Positions 7,661-15,958 of a DNA stretch of 64,000 nucleotides are shown here, piece after piece (within the stretch, counting starts at the first letter, position 1; each line of letters starts with the position of its first letter). The stretch covers positions 62,001-126,000 of the forward strand of contig NZ_KB911584.1 in assembly GCF_000383615.1 (NCBI RefSeq), written 5' to 3'. The DNA is from Streptomyces canus 299MFChir4.1. Lineage in GTDB: Bacteria; Actinomycetota; Actinomycetes; Streptomycetales; Streptomycetaceae. The position numbers and the translations under genes are program-made. The notes under the pieces are model-generated. The model ran no database searches and was not told where the DNA came from. It worked only from the letters and a program-made list of their open reading frames with translations.

Positions 7661-8950
7661 TTACTGGTTGCTGCAGGTGGACACCGGGTTGGTGTCCAGC
7701 CAGGGAAGGTCGTGGCCCATCCGGTCCCGCTTGGTGCGCAGGTAGCGGAGGTTGTGCTCACCCGCCTGTACGGGCATCGGCTCCCGCCCGGTGACCTTGA
7801 GTCCGTGGCGCAGGAGGGCGTCGGACTTGTCGGGGTTGTTGGTCATCAGGCGCAGGCCGCGGACACCGAGGTCCTGAAGGATCTGCGCGCCGGCGCCGTA
7901 GTCCCGGGCGTCGGCGGGCAGGCCGAGCTCCAGGTTGGCGTCGAGGGTGTCGTGGCCCTGTTCCTGGAGTTCGTACGCCCGCAGCTTGGAGAGCAGGCCG
8001 ATGCCGCGCCCCTCGTGGCCGCGCAGGTAGACCACCACTCCCCTGCCCTCCTCCTGGATGCGCTCCAGGGAGGCGTCGAGCTGGGGGCCGCAGTCGCAGC
8101 GCAGGGAGCCGAAGATGTCGCCGGTGAGGCACTCGGAGTGGAGGCGGACCAGGACGTCCTCGCCGTCGCCGATCTCGCCGTGGACGAGAGCCACGTGCTC
8201 GACGCCGTCGACGGTGGAGCGGTAGCCGTACGCCGTGAAGGTGCCGTGGGCGGTGGGCAGCCGGGTCTCGGCCTCGCGGCGGACCGTGGGCTCGCTGCTG
8301 CGGCGGTAGGCGATCAGGTCCTCGATGGAGATGATCGTCAGGCCGTGCTTGCGGGCGAAGGGGATCAGCTCGGGCAGCCGCAGCATCCGGCCGTCCTCGC
8401 CGGCGATCTCGACGATCGCGCCGGCGGGGCGCAGTCCCGCGAGCCGGGCGAGGTCGACGGCGGCCTCGGTGTGGCCGTTGCGGGTGAGGACGCCTCCGTC
8501 CTTGGCGCGCAGCGGGAAGATGTGGCCGGGGCGGACGAAGTCGGTGGGAGCGGCGTCGCCGTTCGCGAGGAGCTGGAGCGTGGTCGCGCGGTCGGATGCC
8601 GAGATCCCGGTGGTCACGCCGTGGGCGCCGGAGGCGTCCACGGAGACGGTGAACGCGGTCTTCATCGACTCGGTGTTGTCGTCGACCATCTGAGGCAGCT
8701 TGAGCCGGTCCAGTTCGTCGCCCTCCATGGGGGCGCAGATCAGGCCGCGGCACTCGCTCATCATGAAGGCGACGATCTCGGGGGTGACCTTCTCGGCGGC
8801 GACGACCAGGTCGCCCTCGTTCTCGCGGTCCTCGTCGTCGACGACCACGATCGGCCGGCCGGCCGCGATGTCGGCGATGGCCTGCTCGACGGGGTCCAGC
8901 GCGAAGTCCTCGAACCCGTCGGTGCTGTAGAGAATCGGTGCGGCGGTCAT
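7661..8950 (-). CDS. ribBA: bifunctional 3,4-dihydroxy-2-butanone-4-phosphate synthase / GTP cyclohydrolase II
   Basis: 429 residues from ATG 8950, which overlaps the ribM stop (ATGA). The N-terminal half (about 10-205) is RibB, with the acidic loop '[13 protein letters not shown]' and '[14 protein letters not shown]'. The C-terminal half (about 210-415) is RibA, with the zinc cysteines in '[18 protein letters not shown]' and the GTP-binding '[20 protein letters not shown]'. It supplies both branches of riboflavin precursor synthesis, and both active sites look intact. Confidence 0.98.
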   Translation of the reverse strand: MTAAPILYSTDGFEDFALDPVEQAIADIAAGRPIVVVDDEDRENEGDLVVAAEKVTPEIVAFMMSECRGLICAPMEGDELDRLKLPQMVDDNTESMKTAFTVSVDASGAHGVTTGISASDRATTLQLLANGDAAPTDFVRPGHIFPLRAKDGGVLTRNGHTEAAVDLARLAGLRPAGAIVEIAGEDGRMLRLPELIPFARKHGLTIISIEDLIAYRRSSEPTVRREAETRLPTAHGTFTAYGYRSTVDGVEHVALVHGEIGDGEDVLVRLHSECLTGDIFGSLRCDCGPQLDASLERIQEEGRGVVVYLRGHEGRGIGLLSKLRAYELQEQGHDTLDANLELGLPADARDYGAGAQILQDLGVRGLRLMTNNPDKSDALLRHGLKVTGREPMPVQAGEHNLRYLRTKRDRMGHDLPWLDTNPVSTCSNQ

Positions 8951-9588
8951 GCCGGCGCTCCTTCCATGACGGGCCGCGCGGACTCACGGGAGCGCAGCCA
9001 CCAGTCGCGCATGCCCCACAGGACGAGCGCGCCGTAGATGACGTAGACGAAGCCGGAGAAGGCGTAGCCGTTGGCGAAGTTCAGCGGGACGCCGACGAGG
9101 TCGACGAGGAGCCAGGCGAACCAGAACTCGACCATGCCGCGCGCCTGGGCGTACATGGCGACGACGGTGCCGACGAAGATGTAGGCGTCCGGCCAGGGGT
9201 CCCAGGACAGGCTCGGGTAGGCCTTGAAGAGCAGGGCGACCGCGACGGTGCCGACGGCGGCCGCGCTGATCATCGAGGCGCGTTCGGCCCAGGTGGCGAA
9301 CCGCGGTGCGATGTGTCCGTCGCCGGACTGCCCCTTGTTGCGGTTCCACTGCCACCAGCCGTACAGGGCGACGACCATGACGACGGCCTGCTTGCCGGCG
9401 CTGCCGGTGAGGTGCCCGTAGAAGGCGCCGAAGAGGATGAGGCCGGAGGCGAACTGCACCGGCCAGCTCCACAGGTTGCGCCGCCAGCCGAGGGCGAGGG
9501 CGATGAGGCCGAGGATGTTGCCGATCATGTCCGACCAGAGGATGTGCTGGCCGAACAGGGTGAAGGCCTCGGTGTTGAGGGAGTTCAC
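8947..9588 (-). CDS. ribM: PnuC-family vitamin transporter, probably riboflavin importer RibM
   Basis: 213 residues from GTG 9588, which overlaps the ribE stop (GTGA) and follows a GGGGCGGGGAA leader. Several hydrophobic helices and the PnuC signature '[10 protein letters not shown]' place it among facilitators that trap vitamins inside the cell. PnuC proteins proper carry nicotinamide riboside; in actinomycete rib operons the PnuC-like member between ribE and ribBA is the riboflavin transporter RibM. The position inside the FMN-riboswitch operon supports riboflavin here. Upstream extension of the frame past 9588 is only a shadow of ribE. Confidence 0.88.
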   Translation of the reverse strand: MNSLNTEAFTLFGQHILWSDMIGNILGLIALALGWRRNLWSWPVQFASGLILFGAFYGHLTGSAGKQAVVMVVALYGWWQWNRNKGQSGDGHIAPRFATWAERASMISAAAVGTVAVALLFKAYPSLSWDPWPDAYIFVGTVVAMYAQARGMVEFWFAWLLVDLVGVPLNFANGYAFSGFVYVIYGALVLWGMRDWWLRSRESARPVMEGAPA

Positions 9589-10190
9589 TTCCCCGCCCCC
9601 TGACCGCTCGCGAGCAGGCGCTCGACGTACTTGGCCACGACGTCGACCTCGAGGTTGACCGGGGCGCCGGGCTGCTTGAGGCCGAGCGTGGTCAGGGCGA
9701 GGGTGGTGGGGATGAGGCTCACGGTGAAGTAGTCGGGGCCGGCGTCCACGACGGTGAGGCTGATGCCGTCGACCGTGATGGAGCCCTTCTCGACGACGTA
9801 CCGCGAGAGGTCGGCGGGGAGCGAGATCTTGATGATCTCCCAGTTCTCGGAGGGCTTGCGCTCCAGGACCTCGCCGGTGCCGTCCACATGCCCCTGGACG
9901 ATGTGTCCGCCGAGGCGCGCGCCCACGGCCGTGGGGCGTTCGAGGTTGACGCGGGAGCCGACGCCCAGGGCACCGAGGCTGGAGCGGTCGAGGGTTTCGG
10001 CCATCACGTCGGCGGTGAACTCGTCGCCCTCGTGGTCGACGACGGTGAGGCAGACGCCGTTGACGGCGATGGAGTCCCCGTGTTTCGCGCCCTCGGTGAC
10101 GACGGGGCCGCGCAGTCGGAAGCGACAGGCGTCGCCGAGGTTCTCGACGGCGGTGATCTCGCCCAGCTCTTCGACGATTCCGGTGAACAC
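9585..10190 (-). CDS. ribE: riboflavin synthase alpha chain
   Basis: 201 residues from GTG 10190, chosen because the protein then opens with the family's 'FTGIVEELG' and a GGGAGG ribosome binding site lies ~10 bases upstream. Dismutates two lumazines to riboflavin plus the pyrimidine. Two lumazine-binding repeats (about 1-97 and 98-195) are visible; the second contains 'GGHIVQGHVDGTG'. First gene of the rib-his operon, ~150 bases downstream of the FMN riboswitch. Confidence 0.97.
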   Translation of the reverse strand: MFTGIVEELGEITAVENLGDACRFRLRGPVVTEGAKHGDSIAVNGVCLTVVDHEGDEFTADVMAETLDRSSLGALGVGSRVNLERPTAVGARLGGHIVQGHVDGTGEVLERKPSENWEIIKISLPADLSRYVVEKGSITVDGISLTVVDAGPDYFTVSLIPTTLALTTLGLKQPGAPVNLEVDVVAKYVERLLASGQGAGK

Positions 10191-10339
10191 TTCCCGGGTC
10201 CTCCCTGCCTCTTGGGGCACGGACTCCGGGGCTGTCGATGACGACAGAATGGACGAGCGGGAACACCGGGGGCGACGCCGGACGCACTCGTCCCTCAGGA
10301 CGAACGGATACGGCGGCGCGCACGAATGCCCGCCCGCCG

Positions 10340-10464
10340 CGCACTGCCTCCCATCCGGACTTTAACCGTCGGTCCAGGAATTTCACCTGGTCAACCGGCC
10401 GCTGGAAGCGGCCGGGTCGCGGACTGTAACCGCCGGTTCGGACTTTCACCGACCCCGGAGTGCG
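10340..10464 (-). ncRNA. FMN riboswitch (RFN element)
   Basis: Read leftward, the region gives the conserved blocks GGTCGGTGAAAGTCCG, AACCGGCGGTTACAGTCCGC, CTGGTGAAATTCC-like text, and GACGGTTAAAGTCCGGATGG, in the RFN order. The ends CGCACT (10459-10464) and AGTGCG (10340-10345 on the other strand) close the P1 stem. It binds FMN and should lower expression of ribE and the genes behind it. About 150 bases separate it from the ribE start; no U-tract terminator is obvious, so control may act on translation or through Rho. Confidence 0.97.
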
Positions 10465-10606
10465 CTGCTTCTGGTACAGGGCCAGTCTGCCACGCCTGAT
10501 CGATGTCCATACAGGTGATGGATGTGGGGTGGCTCACAGACGGTACCGATGGACTTGTCAGGGCGACCTCCGGCCCGGTTCCCAACAGGCGGATGGCGCA
10601 GATCCA

Positions 10607-10636
10607 TTGACGTAATGGTCTAGTCCTTTTTAGGGT
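10607..10636 (+). promoter_or_regulatory. promoter with DasR-like (dre) operator, no gene downstream
   Basis: TTGACG (10607-10612) and TAGGGT (10631-10636) are 18 bases apart. Between them TGGTCTAGTCCT (10616-10627) matches the DasR consensus TGGTCTAGACCA at 10 of 12 positions, a form typical of chitinase promoters. DasR is the GntR-family regulator of chitin and N-acetylglucosamine use. No open frame with coding character follows on this strand. Confidence 0.6.
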
Positions 10637-10665
10637 CGCTGTGCGTGGACACCCGTAGAGACGGG

Positions 10666-10703
10666 CCCGGCGGCGGTGACGACGGCCCTTGCCCGCCGCC
10701 GGG
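10666..10703 (+). terminator. GC-rich hairpin 30 bases after the DasR-type promoter
   Basis: Perfect 11-bp inverted repeat CCCGGCGGCGG/CCGCCGCCGGG with a 16-base loop, followed by TCTCCTTCC. It would end a transcript from the promoter at 10607-10636 after ~60 bases. It may be the terminator of a gene now deleted, or define a short RNA. Confidence 0.5.
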
Positions 10704-10885
10704 TCTCCTTCCCTGGTGAGAGTGCGTCCGGGCGGGCCCCAGGTGCGCAGGCTCGCCGATCCGGCGCGCGCCCATCTGCGGGCGGGTGGGCATCTCACGC
10801 CCGAACAGGCCGCAAGGAAGGGGACGTTCGGGGACTCCCTGCGGGCCGGCGGGAGCCGATCGCGTCCGCGCGGCGGAACCGCGTG

Positions 10886-12121
10886 CTAGGGCAGAGCCCC
10901 GCGCTTCCGGAGAGGCGCGAACAACTCGTCCTGAGCCCTCTCTCTCGCCGTGAGCAGAGCGCCCCGCAGGACCGCCCCTCCTCCCAGCGCGCTAGCCCGC
11001 ACCTCGGTGAACAGCGGTGACATACGGCGGACCCGTCGCTCCACTCTCGCCGCGAGGTCCGCTCCACCGGCCTGGCCGACCTCCCCGGCCAGCACCAGGC
11101 AGCCCGGGTCGAGGATGGCCACGACCGCGGCGACTCCCACGGCCAGGCGGTCGGCGAGGGCGTCCAGGAAGTCCGTCGCGGCACTCGCCCCCGCTACCGT
11201 CGCCGCGCTCACCCCCGCTCCCGCACGCGCCACCGCGTCCCGAACCACCCCCGCGGCCAGCGGCTCGTACCCCTGCGCCTCGACGGTCAGCCCGTGCCGC
11301 TCCGCCAGGGCCACGATCGCCGCCGAGCCCGCCAGGGAGTGGAAGCCCCCCTCGCAGTCCACGGCCGACGGCAGTCCCCCCGTGCCCGGCACGGGCAGGA
11401 AACCGATCTCCCCCGTGCCGCCCGACGCGCCCCGGCGCAGGGTGCCCTCCAGGACGACGGCCGCGCCCGTGCCGTGCCCGAGCCACAGCAGCACGAAGGT
11501 GTCCCGGTCCTGGGCCACCCCGTCGCGCTGTTCCGCCAGCGCCGCGAGGTTGGTCTCGTTCTCTACATGGACGCGGGTCTCCGGGAGCCGCTCCTGCAGC
11601 GCCAGCACCAGTCGCCGGTGCCAGGCGGGCAGGCCGCCGGAGTCGCGGAGTTCACCCGTGGCCGGGTCGATCAGGCCGGGGGCGCCGATGCCGACGGTGT
11701 GGAGTCCGGGCACCCCCGCCTCCTTCGCCGCCCGCTCGACCAGCGCGACGGCCTGCTCGACCGCGGGCCCGGTCCCCGTGTCCCCGCCGATGGGCACCGA
11801 CGCCTCGGCCAGCACCCCGCCCAGCAGATCGGAGACCACGACGGAGACGCCCTCGGTGCGGACGTCGAGGGCCGCGAGGTGGGCCTGGTCGGCGACAATG
11901 CCGTACAGCTTCGCGTTCGGGCCGCGGCGCTGCTCCCCCGACTCCCCGACCACGTCGATCAGTCCGGCGGCGGCGAGGCGCTCGACGAGGTCGGCGACGG
12001 ACGGCCGGGACAGTCCGGTGAGCTGCTTCAACTGCCCTGCCGTCAGCGGGCCTTCCTGCTGGAGCAGGCGCAGGGCGAGCCGGTCGTTGATGGCCCGGGC
12101 GGTGCTCGGGGATGCGGGCAT
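10886..12121 (-). CDS. ROK-family transcriptional repressor
   Basis: 411 residues from ATG 12121. An N-terminal winged helix-turn-helix (about 10-62, 'LTAGQLKQLTGLSRPSVADL') is joined to a ROK sugar-kinase-like domain (about 80-400) with the ATP/sugar motif 'VGIGAPGLIDPATGELRDSG' and 'GHGTGAAVVLEG'. The CXCGXXGCXE zinc site of many ROK regulators is not evident; only one Cys remains ('VDCEGGFHSLAG'). This is the NagC/XylR type, sensing a sugar or sugar phosphate. It is divergent from an MFS gene, and a palindrome (12164-12186) lies between them, so it probably controls that transporter and itself. Confidence 0.9.
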   Translation of the reverse strand: MPASPSTARAINDRLALRLLQQEGPLTAGQLKQLTGLSRPSVADLVERLAAAGLIDVVGESGEQRRGPNAKLYGIVADQAHLAALDVRTEGVSVVVSDLLGGVLAEASVPIGGDTGTGPAVEQAVALVERAAKEAGVPGLHTVGIGAPGLIDPATGELRDSGGLPAWHRRLVLALQERLPETRVHVENETNLAALAEQRDGVAQDRDTFVLLWLGHGTGAAVVLEGTLRRGASGGTGEIGFLPVPGTGGLPSAVDCEGGFHSLAGSAAIVALAERHGLTVEAQGYEPLAAGVVRDAVARAGAGVSAATVAGASAATDFLDALADRLAVGVAAVVAILDPGCLVLAGEVGQAGGADLAARVERRVRRMSPLFTEVRASALGGGAVLRGALLTARERAQDELFAPLRKRGALP

Positions 12122-12163
12122 GCCGGGAATCCTCTCAGATCCACAGTGCCGAATATGCGCTAT

Positions 12164-12186
12164 CTATCAGGCAGGGTTCCTGATAG
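12164..12186. promoter_or_regulatory. operator-like palindrome between ROK repressor and MFS genes
   Basis: CTATCAGG (12164-12171), seven bases, then CCTGATAG (12179-12186): a perfect 8-bp inverted repeat, AT-rich against its surroundings. It lies in the 113-base divergent intergenic region, 42 bases from the ROK start and 48 from the MFS start. Arm length and spacing suit a dimeric winged-helix repressor such as the adjacent ROK protein. Confidence 0.65.
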
Positions 12187-12234
12187 TTTACGGCGGCAGC
12201 ATGGGCAGGACGAGGATCCGGGAGGGGCCCGACC

Positions 12235-13446
12235 ATGAGCGATGTGGTGTACGCGCCGGCAGAGGTACGGCGGGCCCGGTACGCCGTGGCCGCCGTGTTC
12301 GCCGTGCACGGGGCCGTGACCGGGTCGTTCGCGACCCGGGTGCCGTGGATCCAGGACCATGCCTCGGTGAGCGCCGGCCAGCTGGGGCTCGCGCTCGCCT
12401 TCCCCGCGCTCGGCGCCTCCGTGGCGATGCCGCTGGCGGGAAGCGTCAGTCACCGCTTCGGCGCCCGGAACGCCCTGCGCGGTCTGATCTCCCTGTGGAC
12501 GCTGGCCCTGGTGCTGCCCTCCCTGGCCCCGAACCTCCTCACGCTCTGCCTGGCCCTGTTCGTCTACGGCGCCACCGCCGGCATGGCGGACGTGGCGATG
12601 AACGCGCTCGGCGTCGAGGTGGAGAACCGGCTGGGCCGCTCGATCATGTCCGGACTGCACGGCATGTGGAGCGCGGGTGCCCTGATCGGCTCGGCGGCCG
12701 GCACCCTCGCAGCCCATCTGGGCTCGGACGCCCGTCTGCACCACGTGCTCGCGTCGGTCACCCTCACCCTGCTCGGCCTGTTCTTCTGCCGCTGGGTGCT
12801 GGACCTCCAGCCCACCGAGGACGAGGAGCCGCCGCCCCGGTTCGCGCTGCCCCCGAAGTCGGCGCTGCTGATCGGCGCGGTGGGGTTCTGCGCGGTGTTC
12901 GCGGAGGGCGCGAGCCTGGACTGGTCGGCGGTCTATCTGCGAGACCAGCTGGAGACCTCGGCCGGACTCGCGGCCGCGTGCACCACCGGTTTCACGTTCA
13001 CCATGGCGGTCGCGCGGCTGGTCGGCGACCGGATCGTGGACCGGTTCGGTTCGGTGCGCACGGTCCGGGCGAGCGGGGCACTGGCCGTGCTCGGCGGCCT
13101 CCTCATCGTGGTCGCGAACCATCCGGCCGTGGCGATGGGCGGGTTCGCGCTGATGGGGCTCGGTATCGCGGTGGTGGTACCGCTGTGCTTCGCCGCGGCG
13201 GGCCGCAGCGGGTCCAACCCCAGTCTGGCGATCGCCGGGGTCGCCACGATCACCTACACCTCGGGGCTGATCGCCCCGAGCGCGATCGGCACGCTGGCCC
13301 AGGCCACGAGCCTGATGGTCTCGTTCGTCCTGGTGACCGTCCTGGCCGGCGGCCTCGTGGCCTTCGCGGGTGTGCTGCGCGCCGGCGACCGCGACCGCCC
13401 GAAGGTCAGTCCTGCGGCCGCAGCAGTTCCCGACCGGCGGCCCTGA
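12235..13446 (+). CDS. MFS transporter
   Basis: 403 residues from ATG 12235, with a GGGAGGGG ribosome binding site. About 12 hydrophobic segments; the N-terminal half has the MFS loop 2-3 signature region ('GSVSHRFGARNALRG'), and a charged loop near residue 200 divides the halves. It resembles the YfkF/fucose-permease-like group, which includes sugar and drug transporters. Divergent from a ROK repressor, so a sugar or sugar derivative is the likely cargo, but the substrate cannot be read from sequence. The 3' end overlaps the convergent thioesterase gene by 41 bases. Confidence 0.88.
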   Translation: MSDVVYAPAEVRRARYAVAAVFAVHGAVTGSFATRVPWIQDHASVSAGQLGLALAFPALGASVAMPLAGSVSHRFGARNALRGLISLWTLALVLPSLAPNLLTLCLALFVYGATAGMADVAMNALGVEVENRLGRSIMSGLHGMWSAGALIGSAAGTLAAHLGSDARLHHVLASVTLTLLGLFFCRWVLDLQPTEDEEPPPRFALPPKSALLIGAVGFCAVFAEGASLDWSAVYLRDQLETSAGLAAACTTGFTFTMAVARLVGDRIVDRFGSVRTVRASGALAVLGGLLIVVANHPAVAMGGFALMGLGIAVVVPLCFAAAGRSGSNPSLAIAGVATITYTSGLIAPSAIGTLAQATSLMVSFVLVTVLAGGLVAFAGVLRAGDRDRPKVSPAAAAVPDRRP

Positions 13447-13864
13447 AGCCCTCGCTCCACGGCGTGGGGCGCAGCGTCTGCGGGTCCAGCCGGACCAGGA
13501 CGCGGGTGCCGCGCGCGTACGTCGTGACCCCGTCCGCGGAGCAGAACCGGAAACCGTAGGTCAGGCCGGTGGTGCCGAGCCGCTCCAGCCAGAGGTGGAC
13601 GGCGTAGGGGCCGGTCCGGGTGACGGGGGCCTCGTAGCCGATCAGCAGCTCCTTGACGACGTTGCAGGCGTCCCCGGCGCTCGCCCAGTCACCGTCGAAG
13701 CGGATGCCGTGCCCGTCCCAGAACTCGGCCCAGGCCCGCTCGACGAGCAGCGGGTAGCGGGCGTTGTGGAGCATGCCCAGCGCGTCCAGGTCGTCGAAGT
13801 GGACGGTGACCGGCATCAGCCGTCCGTAGGACAGGGCGGGGACGAGGGTGGCTTCGGCGGTCAC
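13406..13864 (-). CDS. acyl-CoA thioesterase, hotdog fold (4HBT)
   Basis: 152 residues from GTG 13864, chosen for the CAGGAG ribosome binding site just upstream (a TTG at 13891 would be longer). The 4HBT signature is present: 'VHFDDLDALGMLHNARYPLLVERA' region with Asp-x-x-Asp and the 'GMLHNARY' motif that forms the active site near the long helix. It probably hydrolyses short or aromatic acyl-CoA esters. The neighbours give no pathway. The 3' end overlaps the convergent MFS gene. Confidence 0.85.
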   Translation of the reverse strand: MTAEATLVPALSYGRLMPVTVHFDDLDALGMLHNARYPLLVERAWAEFWDGHGIRFDGDWASAGDACNVVKELLIGYEAPVTRTGPYAVHLWLERLGTTGLTYGFRFCSADGVTTYARGTRVLVRLDPQTLRPTPWSEGFRAAGRELLRPQD

Positions 13865-13940
13865 GGCGGAACTCCTGGGTGTATACGGCAACGACCCCTA
13901 TCCTAAGCGGCCGCTCACCCCGCCTGGCGTGCCGGCCCGC

Positions 13941-15149
13941 CTACGGTGAGGCCAGGTCATAGGCGTACGACGGGCTGAACGTGCCCGGTGTGCCCCGGCA
14001 GCCGTCCGACTCCCCCGGCAGCTTCACCCACAGGTAGGCGTCGATCTTCGCCTCGCCGGTGCTCAGAGTCGGGGGCCGGCCGATCTTCCGGCCCGCGGGG
14101 TCGCACCACTCGCCGTCGGGCGGGGCGCCGTTGCCGTTGCGGCTGGTGTCGATGACGGCGCCCAGGGTCGGTGGTCCGGCCAGGGCGTCGAGGACCCGGC
14201 GGTCGTAGGCGATCTCGGTGGACGTGGTGTGGAAGTTGGAGACGTTGCTGAAGATCCCGTCGGAGGAGGCGGCCGAGGCGGCGCCCGCCTGTTTGAGCAG
14301 GGCCGCCTGCTCGGACGCCGGACGCCAACCGGAGTGACCGGCGTCGTAGTAGACGCGGGCCTCGGGGTTCGCGGCCTTCAGGACGCGGCCCGCGCGGGCC
14401 AGCGAGGCGAAGCGGTCGGCGCGCCCGGCGTCCGAGAGGCAGTCGGACTGGGCGATCGAGTCCGGTTCCAGGACGACGACGACCTCGGCGGAACCGATGC
14501 CCGCGGCGAACCGGTCGATCCAGGCGTCGTACGCGCCGAGGTCCGGTGCCCCGCCCTGGGAGGCGCCGCCGCAGTCGCGGTCCGGGATCGCGTACGGCAC
14601 CAGCACCGGGACCCGGCCCTGCGCGGCACCGCCCGAGGTGACCGCGCGGACCCGGGAGGCGATGGTCGTCGGCGTGTAGTCGGCGAACCAGACCGCGGCC
14701 GGCCGGTCGGCGATGCGGGCCGCTATGACGTCGGCGCGCCAGTCGCGCGGGTGGTCCCGCACCCAGTCGAAGACCTGGGACGCGGGGTAGCGGTAGAGGC
14801 GGGTGGCGGTGGTCGGGCGGGCCTTCGTGGAACCGGTGCTCGCCTTCCTGGGGGACGGGGACGCACTCGCCTTCCCGTCCCCCGAAGCCGAGGCGGAGGG
14901 AGACGCGGAGGGAGAAGCCGGCCGGGACGCCGACGGCACGGCGGACGGCGAACTCCGGCTCTGGGAGCCGCTGACGAGCCCGGGCCGCGCCTCGTCGGAG
15001 CCGTGCCGGTCGTCGAGCGCGGAGAGCATCCCGGTCGCGGTGCCGACGGCGACCACCGCGGAGGCCGCCGCGACCAGCACGCCGCGGCCCGTGGCACATC
15101 TGCGCGCGGCGCGGCGCGCGGCCAGCCGCTGGGCACGTGAGCCTGCCAC
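13941..15149 (-). CDS. membrane-anchored glycoside hydrolase family 6 (cellulase-type)
   Basis: 402 residues from GTG 15149 with a GGGGGAG ribosome binding site. Order: basic N-terminus, one hydrophobic segment (about 24-43) without an obvious cleavage site, a Ser/Pro/Ala-rich linker (about 55-110), then a GH6 catalytic domain (about 115-402). GH6 landmarks are 'IPDRDCGGASQGG' (general-acid Asp region), 'VVVLEPDSIAQSDC', 'VIDTSRNGNG' and 'LWVKLPGESDGC'. The family cleaves beta-1,4-glucan with inversion. There is no carbohydrate-binding module, so it may act at the cell surface or on an endogenous glucan rather than on plant fibre. Confidence 0.9.
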   Translation of the reverse strand: MAGSRAQRLAARRAARRCATGRGVLVAAASAVVAVGTATGMLSALDDRHGSDEARPGLVSGSQSRSSPSAVPSASRPASPSASPSASASGDGKASASPSPRKASTGSTKARPTTATRLYRYPASQVFDWVRDHPRDWRADVIAARIADRPAAVWFADYTPTTIASRVRAVTSGGAAQGRVPVLVPYAIPDRDCGGASQGGAPDLGAYDAWIDRFAAGIGSAEVVVVLEPDSIAQSDCLSDAGRADRFASLARAGRVLKAANPEARVYYDAGHSGWRPASEQAALLKQAGAASAASSDGIFSNVSNFHTTSTEIAYDRRVLDALAGPPTLGAVIDTSRNGNGAPPDGEWCDPAGRKIGRPPTLSTGEAKIDAYLWVKLPGESDGCRGTPGTFSPSYAYDLASP

Positions 15150-15249
15150 CCTGGCGCTCCCCCCTCGCGCGACGGTCGCGTTCCCCCGTTCTGGGGAAGC
15201 GTCGGGCCCGCCGGTACCCCGGCCAGCCTAGGACTGGGACCCTGCCGCT

Positions 15250-15936
15250 ATGGCGCAATTGGAACAGTTCACCACTCCCCTCGACACGGTCGTCTCCCGT
15301 ATGCGCGCCCTGCACGAGGACCTGCCCGAACGGGACGGCGTAGCGGTCTTCAACCGCGTCTACCTCGCCGTCACCGAGGCGGTCGACCGGTGCGTCGACG
15401 GGGGCCGGTTCGCGGACGCGCGGGCCGCGATCACGCTGGACGTGCGGTTCGCCGAGCGCTATCTCGCGGCGGTGGACGCGGCGGCCCGTGAGCACCGTCC
15501 ACCGGCCTGCTGGCGGCCACTGTTCCAGTTCCGTCGGCATCCCGGCGTACGACCACTTCAGTTCGCGCTCGCGGGCATCAACGCGCACATCGGGCACGAC
15601 CTGGCGCTCGCCGTGGTGGACACCTGTCGTAGCCTCGACTGCGAACCCGCGGACGTGGAGGACGAGTTCGACCGCGTGGGCGATCTCCTCGTCTCGCTGG
15701 AGGAGCGCATCCGCGAAGATCTGATGCCGGGCCCCGACCTCCTCCAGATCGCCGACCCGCTCACCCATCTGCTGGGCTCCTGGAGCCTGGAGCGCGCCCG
15801 CGACGCCACCTGGACCGCGGCCCGGGCGCTGTGGGCCCTGCGCGGACTGCCCGACGTGGCCGGGGAGTTCACCGAGCGCCTCGACACGGCGGTGGGATTC
15901 GCGGGCCGCATGCTCCTCACTCCGCTGCCGGACTGA
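15250..15936 (+). CDS. DUF5995 family protein
   Basis: 228 residues from ATG 15250; no strong ribosome binding site, perhaps a near-leaderless start. A soluble, mainly helical protein with 'PLQFALAGINAHIGHDLALAVV' in the middle, where the paired His and Asp suggest a metal site; this is the hallmark of DUF5995 as I know it. Divergent from the GH6 gene and convergent with the amine oxidase gene. Function unknown. Confidence 0.75.
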   Translation: MAQLEQFTTPLDTVVSRMRALHEDLPERDGVAVFNRVYLAVTEAVDRCVDGGRFADARAAITLDVRFAERYLAAVDAAAREHRPPACWRPLFQFRRHPGVRPLQFALAGINAHIGHDLALAVVDTCRSLDCEPADVEDEFDRVGDLLVSLEERIREDLMPGPDLLQIADPLTHLLGSWSLERARDATWTAARALWALRGLPDVAGEFTERLDTAVGFAGRMLLTPLPD

Positions 15937-15958
15937 ACCGACACGGGCACAACAGGTT

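Larger units (their letters stand above)
10465..10885. other. 421-base gene-free stretch between the rib operon and the ROK repressor gene
   Basis: No frame here looks like a real protein on either strand. It contains the leftward rib promoter region next to the riboswitch (no clear boxes recognised), a rightward promoter with a DasR-like operator (10607-10636), and a strong hairpin (10666-10703). The ~180 bases from 10704 to the ROK stop hold nothing I recognise. Confidence 0.5.

Noticed and set aside
8947..10449. 500-codon protein fusing ribM to upstream sequence
   Set aside because: The part above 9588 is a shadow of ribE and of the riboswitch; the GTG at 9588 couples to the ribE stop.
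10689..10889. Possible chitinase remnant or small ORF behind the DasR-type promoter
   Set aside because: The translation has no chitinase motif, no signal peptide and no plausible ribosome binding site.
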